Assembly: GCA_030748455.1 (NCBI GenBank)
Contig: JASMLY010000020.1
Location: 1-50,633, forward strand
Source: Phycisphaerales bacterium
Lineage (GTDB): Bacteria; Planctomycetota; Phycisphaerae; Phycisphaerales; SM1A02
Reading direction: 5' to 3'
Length of the DNA: 50,633 bases
Below are positions 1 through 6,067 of the stretch, piece by piece. The translations under genes were made by a program, and so were the position numbers. Below the pieces are notes generated by a model, which had not been told where the DNA came from, searched no databases, and saw only the letters and a list, made by a program, of their open reading frames with translations. The first letter of the stretch is position 1. Each line of letters opens with the position of its first letter.

Positions 1-245
1 ATTGGAGGCGGTCCGTCCGTTTTGTTTGAATTGATGAAATACACTCCAAGCTTCCATTCATTAAGTAAATGTAGCGCGGCGTCTTTTGTTGACAACTCTT
101 CGGGGCGTAGTTTGTGACCACTGGGTGTGGTCGAGGAATAATACTCACAATAATCGGGGTATTGCAGGGCTGTTTCGATAATGGAAGGAACAAGTACGCG
201 AACCTCTCGTAAAAACCCGTGTCTCCAAATTGAATTTGACTGCAT
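1..245 (-). CDS. N-terminal part of an unrecognised protein, cut by the window edge
   Basis: The reverse strand is open for 81 codons from an ATG at 243-245 to the edge of the window, starting MQSNSIWRHGFLREVRVLVP. A ribosome site AAGGAG (complement of 253-258) lies 7 bases before the ATG, which supports the start. The visible part is hydrophilic and has no signal peptide or membrane segment. It holds several aromatic residues (QYPDYCEYYSS) and the stretch ELSTKDAALHLLNEWKLGVY. I do not recognise the family. The ribosome site and the unbroken frame are seen directly; the rest of the protein lies outside the window. Confidence 0.6.
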   Translation of the reverse strand, partial: MQSNSIWRHGFLREVRVLVPSIIETALQYPDYCEYYSSTTPSGHKLRPEELSTKDAALHLLNEWKLGVYFINSNKTDGPPP

Positions 246-435
246 ACGTAAACTCCTTTTCTGTATGCGCAGGGAGAGCCACTCACTGTGTTTGCGCGCA
301 AAAACAGCGTAATTGTGGCCCACCAATTAAATTGAATCTTGGTCAACGACGTGCTGACCACCGATTGGATGATTCTACTCGTCGTCAAAGTGTTTGCAAG
401 GAATTTTTTTGAATTTCGCAGATAAATTACCCAAT

Positions 436-465
436 TTGGCAAAATAGTTCTGAGGTGGGTACTAT
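436..465 (+). promoter_or_regulatory. Candidate sigma-70 type promoter of the small membrane protein
   Basis: TTGGCA (436-441), an 18-base spacer and TACTAT (460-465) lie 26 bases before the ATG at 492. A ribosome site AGGAGAGG (478-485) follows. This is pattern matching only. Confidence 0.4.
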
Positions 466-491
466 GCACAGAACGTAGGAGAGGTTCACGC

Positions 492-707
492 ATGGATAAG
501 CGAAACCGATGGAGAGCGTTTCGGGGCAGAGTGCTTGTGTTGATGGGTATCTTCTCGCTTGGTAGTGCGATCTTCTTAGCGGATAATTTCCCGCACTATC
601 TCCCCATACTTGTTCTGTTTGGTGTTGGGTTTATCGCCATGGCGGTTCCAAAACGAGTTTGGAAGGGTTTACCAGCGTGGTTCCACCGAGACGACTCGTG
701 GTTGTAA
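492..707 (+). CDS. Small protein with two membrane helices
   Basis: This is a 71-residue protein with a basic N-terminus (MDKRNRWRAFRGR), a first hydrophobic helix at about residues 14-30, a short polar turn (DNFPHY), a second helix at about 37-53, and a polar C-terminal end with PKRVWKG and HRDDSWL. That is a hairpin-like inner-membrane protein. A purine-rich ribosome site 6 bases upstream supports the start. It converges with the AsmA-like gene, whose stop lies 11 bases away, and I see no terminator between them. I do not recognise a family. The function is unknown. Confidence 0.65.
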   Translation: MDKRNRWRAFRGRVLVLMGIFSLGSAIFLADNFPHYLPILVLFGVGFIAMAVPKRVWKGLPAWFHRDDSWL

Positions 708-718
708 AGAGTTAGTGG

Positions 719-1537
719 CTATTTTTTCTTACCACCAAGTAGGTCTCCAACACCACCAAGAATTTCGTCAACACCCTTTCCGATCCCGTCTGTAACATCT
801 TGCATCAAATTTCCAACCCCAAGTTGTTTAAAGACAGGCAGGTTGTCGATGAGTCCTGTGACATGTGAAAAAGCGAGTTTCGATAATCCTTCCGCGGGGT
901 GTTTTGAAAGATGGTCCATGATGGCGTGTGTCACCGCGCTTGTCACTGCCTCGATTGCAACCTCTCCGTCACTGTCCGTTCCTACATCGTGCATAACGAT
1001 TTCTTTTATATGCGCTGTTACTGGCCCACGATCAACAATCGTGAACTTGCCCCGCGCAGTAACAGTGATGTTTGTGATTCGAAGTGTCTCGATGACAAAT
1101 GACGATTTTGTTTCTTTTGGTTCTGGCGATTCGTCGCTTGCGATGTTGTGAATCAACGTTTCAATGTTCGACTTTTTTTCATGCTGTTCTAAATCAAGAA
1201 AAACACCGGTGACCGTTGCATTTGGAATTACTACTTTTGAATCAAGAAGTTTTAGAACACCAAAATCAACATCTACTCGTTCAACCGAAAGGAGAGTTGG
1301 TTCAGAAAAACCCTCGGGATTTGCAATCGAGAGTTCCTTGATGTGTGAATCATTTGAAAAGAAACCAATGTGTACACTTTTTACAGTGATGGGCACTCCA
1401 AGCCCTTCACTGCCGGCGGTTTGCACGAGCGAGCGACCCATCGAATCAAGCACCATAATCGCAACAATACAAAGAGCAACCACAAGTATTAAAATCGCGA
1501 GCAAGCCATTGAGGAGTTTTTTCAACATGGAACGCAT
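719..1537 (-). CDS. AsmA-like membrane-anchored protein
   Basis: The 272-residue product has one N-terminal membrane helix (about residues 10-31, LNGLLAILILVVALCIVAIM) and a large part outside the cytoplasm. That part is rich in beta strands: IPITVKSV-like strands, then SIANPEGFSEPTLLSVERVDV and VVIPNATVTGVFLDLEQH. This pattern of a helix followed by repeated beta strands ending in lipid-facing patches is typical of AsmA/DUF748 proteins, which are linked to outer-membrane lipid handling. The C-terminus is glycine- and lysine-rich (LGGVGDLLGGKKK). It lies 70 bases downstream of the ArsR-type gene on the same strand and could share its transcript. An alternative start is the ATG at residue 4. 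The family assignment is moderate and the role is inferred. Confidence 0.6.
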   Translation of the reverse strand: MRSMLKKLLNGLLAILILVVALCIVAIMVLDSMGRSLVQTAGSEGLGVPITVKSVHIGFFSNDSHIKELSIANPEGFSEPTLLSVERVDVDFGVLKLLDSKVVIPNATVTGVFLDLEQHEKKSNIETLIHNIASDESPEPKETKSSFVIETLRITNITVTARGKFTIVDRGPVTAHIKEIVMHDVGTDSDGEVAIEAVTSAVTHAIMDHLSKHPAEGLSKLAFSHVTGLIDNLPVFKQLGVGNLMQDVTDGIGKGVDEILGGVGDLLGGKKK

Positions 1538-1607
1538 GGTACGCGTATGTTCTTCTTGCGTCTATGGTTGCAGAATCCCTGACAACTGATAACTAAAAGT
1601 TGGACGT

Positions 1608-1916
1608 TTACCCGAACCTGTTTTCAATGCATTCCAAAATGTGTGCGAGGCCAGGTTCTGCAACGCTGTAATAAATCTGGCGACCTTCTCGGCGATTGGT
1701 AAGGAGTCCCCTGTCCCGCATTTTCCCAAGGTGTTCAGATGCACCACTTGATGGGATCTCACATGCTTTGGCAAGTTGTCCGACCGTGTACTCCCCATGC
1801 AAAAGGAGTTGCAGCATCCGCAACCTGTGTGGATGAGCGACCGTTTTTAAACACCCAGCCGCTTGTTCTAGTGCGTCAAGCCCAAGTAGCTCTATATCTG
1901 TTTGTGGTGTTTGCAT
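1608..1916 (-). CDS. ArsR/SmtB family transcriptional regulator
   Basis: The 102-residue protein is a single winged helix-turn-helix domain, the usual length for ArsR proteins. LKTVAHPHRLRMLQLLLHGE is the classic first helix region. VGQLAKACEIPSSGASEHLGKM is the recognition helix-turn-helix, and REGRQIYYSVAEPGLAHIL is the wing. The metal-binding ELCVCDL motif is absent; only one cysteine lies in that region (ACEIP), so arsenic or zinc sensing by the classical site is unlikely. It is divergent from the acetyltransferase gene and upstream of the AsmA-like gene. A perfect palindrome overlapping its own -10 box suggests autorepression. The family is secure and the ligand is unknown. Confidence 0.85.
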   Translation of the reverse strand: MQTPQTDIELLGLDALEQAAGCLKTVAHPHRLRMLQLLLHGEYTVGQLAKACEIPSSGASEHLGKMRDRGLLTNRREGRQIYYSVAEPGLAHILECIENRFG

Positions 1917-1922
1917 ACTCCA

Positions 1923-1950
1923 ATTATATCGATATGTGTCTACATTTCAA
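1923..1950 (-). promoter_or_regulatory. Promoter of the ArsR-type gene, probably giving a leaderless mRNA
   Basis: Read leftward, TTGAAA (complement of 1945-1950), a 16-base spacer and a perfect TATAAT (complement of 1923-1928) precede the gene. Only 6 bases separate TATAAT from the ATG, so the expected start of transcription falls on the A of the start codon. Confidence 0.6.
1926..1935. promoter_or_regulatory. Candidate ArsR operator palindrome
   Basis: ATATCGATAT is a perfect 10-base palindrome. It overlaps the -10 box of the ArsR promoter and lies in the short gap before the divergent acetyltransferase gene. AT-rich palindromes over promoters are usual binding sites for this family. Binding is inferred. 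Confidence 0.45.
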
Positions 1951-1977
1951 GTGTGGGCCTGCCACTATGATGAACGA

Positions 1978-3201
1978 ATGGTTCGACCCTATAAACCTGA
2001 AGATAGAGACCAGTGTTTGCGAATTCTTCGGGAAGTTGGCTGGATGGAAGGAAAAGACACTGATCCTTGGGTCTTTGATCAATACATTAGTGATACCACT
2101 TCTTTTGTAACCGAACTTGATAGTGAAGTCGAGGTGTTGACACTCACTCGCCCTGGTCAAGTTCTGTACCAAAAGAACGACCTACAAATGTCAGCGGTAA
2201 CGGGCGTCCTCACAAGTAGGGTAGCGAGAATGCACGGCCATGCACTTCGCACAACAGCGAAAGCGATCGCACAAAGTGCTGAAGATGGCGCAGTTGTTAC
2301 GTTTTTGGGAATCTTTGACCAAGGGTACTATGACAAACTTGGGTTTGGTACATTGAATTATCAAAGATCGATTACGATTGATCCGGCAAAACTCAAAGTA
2401 CCAAAGCTCAGCAGATCTCCAAAGCGGTTAACAAAAGAGGATGCAGAAGCAATTCACAATTGTAGACGCAAGAGATATCGGGAACATGGCGGGTGCAATC
2501 TTGATGGTGTTGGAAATACGGCGTGTGAACTTGTGTGGATTGAGCATGGGTTTGGATTAGGTTTTGAAAATGACCACGGCGAACTCACACATTTTTTGTG
2601 GCTTAAAGCCAAGGGGGCACATGGGCCCTATTATTGTGACTGCTACGCTTGGCAAACCCCAGAACAACTTGTTGAATTGCTCTCGGTGCTTCGATCGTTG
2701 TCAGATCAAGTACACGGTGTTCGTTTGTGCGATCCAACTGGATTTCAAATTCAGGATTTTCTAGATCGGCCTTTTGCATCATTGCGTGAGCGCAAGGGCG
2801 GTGAGTTTGACAGTTCGCAAAGCGCAAATGCATGGACGCAGTGCCGAATTTTGGATGTGGAATCGTGCGTTGGTGCGATGAAACTGTGCGGCGACACTGT
2901 TTCTTTTCAACTTACTCTCTCAGATCCTATTTCGCGGTATCTACCTGATGCTTGTGGGTGGGTCGATCCGTCTGGTTCATGGGTGGTGACACTTGGAAAT
3001 AAATCTTCTGCTGTTCGTGGAGAAGACGGTTCCCTTCCAAAGCTAACCTGCACAATTAATGATTTTTCTCGGCTGTGGATCGGTGCTGCTTCTGCAAGAG
3101 CACTCTCTGTTGTTGGCGATTTGCAGGCGGATCAAGAGTTGATCGAATGCATCGATACTGTGGTAGATGTCCCCTCCCCAACCACCGACTGGGATGTCTG
3201 A
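1978..3201 (+). CDS. Eis-like GNAT acetyltransferase with C-terminal SCP2-like domain
   Basis: A start at ATG 1978 gives 407 residues beginning MVRPYKPEDRDQCLRILREV, which matches the usual beginning of a GNAT domain. The frame extends upstream to a GTG at 1936, but that would abut the operator palindrome and add 14 residues with no homology. The layout matches the Eis family of about 400 residues: an N-terminal acetyl-CoA-binding GNAT domain (SAVTGVLTSRVARMHGHALR at about 85-105, then GIFDQGYYDKLGFGTLNYQR), a second GNAT-like domain, and a C-terminal SCP2-like part (LPKLTCTINDFSRLWIGAAS). Eis proteins acetylate amines such as aminoglycosides or lysines; the substrate here cannot be read from the sequence. 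The divergent ArsR-type gene may control it. A terminator hairpin begins at the stop codon. Confidence 0.75.
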   Translation: MVRPYKPEDRDQCLRILREVGWMEGKDTDPWVFDQYISDTTSFVTELDSEVEVLTLTRPGQVLYQKNDLQMSAVTGVLTSRVARMHGHALRTTAKAIAQSAEDGAVVTFLGIFDQGYYDKLGFGTLNYQRSITIDPAKLKVPKLSRSPKRLTKEDAEAIHNCRRKRYREHGGCNLDGVGNTACELVWIEHGFGLGFENDHGELTHFLWLKAKGAHGPYYCDCYAWQTPEQLVELLSVLRSLSDQVHGVRLCDPTGFQIQDFLDRPFASLRERKGGEFDSSQSANAWTQCRILDVESCVGAMKLCGDTVSFQLTLSDPISRYLPDACGWVDPSGSWVVTLGNKSSAVRGEDGSLPKLTCTINDFSRLWIGAASARALSVVGDLQADQELIECIDTVVDVPSPTTDWDV

Positions 3202-3227
3202 AAAAACGAACCCCCGGTTAGTTTTTT
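3201..3227 (+). terminator. Rho-independent terminator, two-way
   Basis: AAAAAAC and AACC pair with GGTT and GTTTTTT around a CCC loop with one internal mismatch. The hairpin starts on the stop codon of the acetyltransferase gene. The A and T tracts on either side would let it work in both directions. Confidence 0.7.
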
Positions 3228-3228
3228 C

Positions 3229-3345
3229 CCGTGCAATCGTGGCCTTGCCACGATTCGGGGACATGAGCAAGAAGCAAACAAAAACCTCTTCGCAAGAAGG
3301 GGTGCATTGATTTGCTTCAAAGCGAATGGGCCCGGAGGGACTCGA
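3229..3345. repeat. 117-bp direct repeat, copy 1 (includes tRNA-Leu 3' end remnant)
   Basis: This copy matches 3402-3518 over 117 bases with a single difference (T at 3287 against C at 3460). Bases 3327-3345 repeat the last 18 or so bases of the tRNA-Leu gene plus its discriminator base. The rest repeats the region after the tRNA, with the hairpin at 3235-3255 and the terminator at 3280-3302. The one difference puts a mismatch into this terminator stem. The 5' part of a tRNA is absent, so no second tRNA is made. Confidence 0.9.
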
Positions 3346-3390
3346 CGCCGGTGTTTGGTGCGGAGCAACAAACAGCGACGCGTGGACTTC

Positions 3391-3428
3391 GCACGGCCTT
3401 GCCGTGCAATCGTGGCCTTGCCACGATT
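3391..3428. repeat. Two adjacent hairpins with CTT loops
   Basis: GCACGGC-CTT-GCCGTGC (3391-3407) is followed at once by AATCGTGGC-CTT-GCCACGATT (3408-3428). Both are perfect stems that share the core GGCCTTGCC. Only the second hairpin is repeated in the upstream copy (3235-3255). They resemble REP-type palindromes and lack a T tract, so they are not obvious terminators. Confidence 0.55.
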
Positions 3429-3518
3429 CGGGGACATGAGCAAGAAGCAAACAAAAACCCCTTCGCAAGAAGGGGTGCATTGATTTGCTTCAAAGCGAAT
3501 GGGCCCGGAGGGACTCGA
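3402..3518. repeat. 117-bp direct repeat, copy 2 (contains the real tRNA-Leu 3' end)
   Basis: This copy covers the 3' end of the intact tRNA-Leu gene (3500-3518) and the region downstream of it on the reverse strand, including the terminator at 3453-3475. It is separated from copy 1 by a unique 56-base spacer (3346-3401). Confidence 0.9.
3453..3475 (-). terminator. Rho-independent terminator after tRNA-Leu
   Basis: Read leftward, CCCCTT-CTTGCG-AAGGGG is followed by TTTTTG. It lies 24 bases after the end of tRNA-Leu. It would end the tRNA transcript and perhaps the whole phosphate transcript. A second copy with one stem mismatch lies at 3280-3302. Confidence 0.75.
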
Positions 3519-3585
3519 ACCCTCATGAGGTATAACCCTCGGGGGATTTTAAGTCCCCTGCGTCTGCCAATTCCGCCACAGGCCC
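3500..3585 (-). tRNA. tRNA-Leu (anticodon UAA)
   Basis: The 86-base gene folds as a class II tRNA. The acceptor GGGCCTG pairs with CGGGCCC with one G-U pair. The anticodon stem-loop is GGGGA-CTTAAAA-TCCCC with TAA in the anticodon position. The long variable arm expected for leucine is present, and the T arm is GAGGG-TTCGAGT-CCCTC. The discriminator is A, as tRNA-Leu requires. CCA is not encoded. It starts 29 bases after the stop of the small Cys/Gly-rich protein gene on the same strand, so it may be transcribed with it. Confidence 0.95.
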
Positions 3586-3614
3586 ATACGTGAGTTGGGG
3601 GATTTTACATGAAT

Positions 3615-3878
3615 TTAGTGCCCGCCACAGCCACACCCACCACCACCGCCGCCGCAACATCCGCCACCAAAACCACCCCGCGGTTCGTTGCTGTTTTTAG
3701 AGATTAGCGAGGAGATTGCCGAAAGTTGGCGAACTACCGCTGATTCTTTTGGGGTATCCCCAACATCTATATCTGCCAACGCACAAACTTCGCCCCACGA
3801 TTCTAATTCCACGCTCATCGAGTGGATCACATCTACGCTTTGACCGTTCGCTTCACAATAATATTCATACGTGGGCAT
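3615..3878 (-). CDS. FmdB-like small protein with Cys/Gly-rich tail
   Basis: The 87-residue protein begins MPTYEYYCEANGQSVDVIHS, the start typical of FmdB-type zinc-ribbon proteins. Here CxxC is replaced by CEAN, so the first zinc knuckle is incomplete. The stretch SVELESWGEVCALADIDVGDTP follows, then RQLSAISSLISKN. The tail (residues 66-87) is glycine with cysteine and a terminal histidine (GGGCCGGGGGGCGCGGH), which could bind a metal. It lies 12 bases after the Pit transporter gene on the same strand and just before tRNA-Leu. The role is unknown; metal binding is inferred from the tail alone. Confidence 0.7.
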   Translation of the reverse strand: MPTYEYYCEANGQSVDVIHSMSVELESWGEVCALADIDVGDTPKESAVVRQLSAISSLISKNSNEPRGGFGGGCCGGGGGGCGCGGH

Positions 3879-3890
3879 CTGGGTAGTCCC

Positions 3891-5312
3891 TCAAAAAAAC
3901 AAACCAAGCAATTTATAAAACACAATTGCCATGAACGCACCGGCTGGAATAGTCACCACCCAACTGATTGCAATGTCACGGACTGTTGTGATGTTTAAAG
4001 CACCAATACCCCGAGCAAGCCCTACACCAAGAACGGCGCCAACGAGTGTGTGCGTCGTTGAAATTGGAAGTGCAAGTTTTGATGCGATCACAATTGTTGT
4101 TGCAGCACCAAACTCAGCACAAAAACCGCGAGAAGGTGTCAGTTCGGTAATTTTCTTACCAACTGTTTCCATCACTCGCCAGCCATATGTGGCGAGACCA
4201 ATAATGATGCCAACGCCACCAAGTGCAAGTGCCCACAACGGAACTGATGCTTTTGCTGCAACAACTGCGTCTTGTGCAGTTTGAACTGCTGCAGAAAGGG
4301 GGCCAATTGCATTTGCAACATCGTTTGCACCATGGGCAAAGGCAACAAAACACGCCGTCAGGATCTGTAAGAAAATAAAGATTCTCTCAACCTGCCTGAA
4401 TTCTGTATTACTCGAGCCAAGATTCGCTCGTTTTGCAGAAGTGTCGGTTAATGCCCGTGTTTCTTTCATAATGGAAGCAATAGAGCTTCTTTCATCGGGA
4501 TCCGCCGCACGCTTTGCTCGTGCAAGGTGCTTTAACGCTTTTCGCATAGCCCTCGCCGTATACAACTCCCTCGCCTGACGTTGCTCTTCTAATGAATCAT
4601 CTGTTTTGTACCGCTTGAGCAAAACGATTGACAACAAGGCGCCCAAAAGACCAACAACACTTGCAACAAGCAGTGCCATTGGCAAAGAAAGGTCGAGGTG
4701 TAAGTTTTTCAATCCCTTGAACACCATCACAAGCGTCATAATGCCAAGAACAACAAACACCATATACGGCGTGAATGTACGAACCGCCCTCACTGGGTCT
4801 GCTCTATAAAACACCCTGTTGAGTACGAGTTGAAAAATCAAAAAACTAATTGTTCCACTCATAATGGGAGATATCACCCAGCTTGCTGCAATTGTGCCCG
4901 CTTTGTTCCAGTGAATTGCGGACATCCCACCATACACAATCCCAAAACCAATGATCGCTCCAACAATTGAGTGCGTTGTTGAAACAGGCCAACCAAAACG
5001 GGACGCTATCTGTAACCATGCGCCAGCTGCTAACAGTGAGGCAAGCATACCCAATACAAATGCTTGTGGATCCCCATCAAAGAGCATTGGATCAACAATT
5101 CCCTTTCGTACAGTGTCTGACACCGATGACCCTACAAAAAATGCGCCGGCGAATTCTAAAATTGCCGCAAGAATCACCGCGCGTTTAAATGTCAATGCAC
5201 CAGAGCCAACGCTTGTGCCCATAGCGTTTGCAACATCGTTTGCACCGATATTCCACGCCATGTAAAAGCCAAACACTAGGGCTAAAACTATGAGTGCTAT
5301 TTGATAATCCAT
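3891..5312 (-). CDS. pit: PiT family inorganic phosphate transporter
   Basis: The 473-residue membrane protein carries both halves of the PiT signature: NIGANDVANAMGTSVGSGAL at about residues 22-41 and FAHGANDVANAIGPLSAAVQ in the second half. It also has the paired SxxxST-type segments WPVSTTHSIVGAIIGF and LPISTTHTLVGAVLGV. A charged cytoplasmic loop (about 235-300, RYKTDDSLEEQRQARELYTA) separates the two halves. PiT proteins import phosphate, often as a metal complex, using the ion gradient. The stop codon of the DUF47 gene lies 9 bases upstream, a pairing that is common and probably functional. Length and topology are normal for the family. Confidence 0.95.
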   Translation of the reverse strand: MDYQIALIVLALVFGFYMAWNIGANDVANAMGTSVGSGALTFKRAVILAAILEFAGAFFVGSSVSDTVRKGIVDPMLFDGDPQAFVLGMLASLLAAGAWLQIASRFGWPVSTTHSIVGAIIGFGIVYGGMSAIHWNKAGTIAASWVISPIMSGTISFLIFQLVLNRVFYRADPVRAVRTFTPYMVFVVLGIMTLVMVFKGLKNLHLDLSLPMALLVASVVGLLGALLSIVLLKRYKTDDSLEEQRQARELYTARAMRKALKHLARAKRAADPDERSSIASIMKETRALTDTSAKRANLGSSNTEFRQVERIFIFLQILTACFVAFAHGANDVANAIGPLSAAVQTAQDAVVAAKASVPLWALALGGVGIIIGLATYGWRVMETVGKKITELTPSRGFCAEFGAATTIVIASKLALPISTTHTLVGAVLGVGLARGIGALNITTVRDIAISWVVTIPAGAFMAIVFYKLLGLFF

Positions 5313-5321
5313 CTCTATCTC

Positions 5322-6002
5322 TTACTTCAGTGTGAGGAGCATTCGTACTCTATTGGCAAGTTTCTCTGCGTAGTTACTAAGGCCAGCAATTTCATGGAGT
5401 AGCCTTTGCCAAATAAAGAAATCGCCAACGCTTAATTCATTCTCGTGTTCTAACACTTGTTTCATGAGCTTACGTTGCATGATGTCACATTGGTGTTCGG
5501 TTTCAGCGACCTCGTCAATCATTCTGTCTACTTTTGACGCTTCGGCGCCGCCGAAACCAGACTCAATCAACACATCTAGTTCTCGCATCACTTCTTTCGC
5601 TTTCACAAACGCTTCATTGTTTCCTTCAACATATGCCTTGAAGGGATCAACAAGGGAGTCGAGCATTTTTGCTGGCCGCAGAGACATCAGAATACCAATG
5701 TCTTCCGCCTTGTCTGCGATCGAATCTTGAAGGCTAAGCATTTCAAGTAATTGTCCTCGATCAATTGCCATAAATAGCCCGCGAGGCAAGTTGTTTCGAA
5801 TATCGTTTTTTACTAAATCAGCCTTGTGCTCAAGCAGTGAAATGCTCCGGGCGGTTTCACCCGCATCGAATGGGTCGCCGCTACAAATATGTTGCAACAT
5901 CGTCGTTGCCGCCTCAACACAATCAGTAACCTTATCAAGGTGGAGTTGTAGTGGTACAAATGGTGATCGACCAAAGAGTCTGGCCATGGCGTTTACTGGC
6001 AT
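5322..6002 (-). CDS. DUF47 (PhoU-like) protein paired with Pit
   Basis: The 226-residue helical protein matches the DUF47/TIGR00153 family, distant relatives of PhoU usually encoded next to Pit transporters. Visible features are LEHKADLVKNDIRNNLPRGL (the ExxAD metal-contact region), RGQLLEMLSLQDSIADKAED (second ExxxD region) and AETEHQCDIMQRKLMKQVLE. The start at 6002 has a ribosome site AGGAG 6 bases upstream. The protein is thought to tune Pit activity. It is a complete PhoU-fold protein in a cluster whose true phoU is truncated, so it might cover part of that role; this last point is inference. Confidence 0.9.
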   Translation of the reverse strand: MPVNAMARLFGRSPFVPLQLHLDKVTDCVEAATTMLQHICSGDPFDAGETARSISLLEHKADLVKNDIRNNLPRGLFMAIDRGQLLEMLSLQDSIADKAEDIGILMSLRPAKMLDSLVDPFKAYVEGNNEAFVKAKEVMRELDVLIESGFGGAEASKVDRMIDEVAETEHQCDIMQRKLMKQVLEHENELSVGDFFIWQRLLHEIAGLSNYAEKLANRVRMLLTLK

Positions 6003-6067
6003 AAAAATCTCCTGCTATTCGCTTAGTCTGGGAACTATACAAGATGGAGGTGTGGCGTGGCACTGTT

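Noticed and set aside
230..412. A 60-codon frame in the gap before the first small protein
   Set aside because: It begins inside the start region of the opposite-strand gene, has no ribosome site and no recognisable sequence.
3229..3518. An integrated element or insertion sequence bounded by the tRNA-derived repeats
   Set aside because: Only 56 unique bases lie between the copies, with no integrase, transposase or inverted ends.
3043..3593. Several open frames of 69-145 codons on both strands over the repeat and tRNA-Leu
   Set aside because: They run through the tRNA, the terminators and the 117-base repeat. They share residues only because the DNA is repeated. None has a ribosome site or a recognisable protein.
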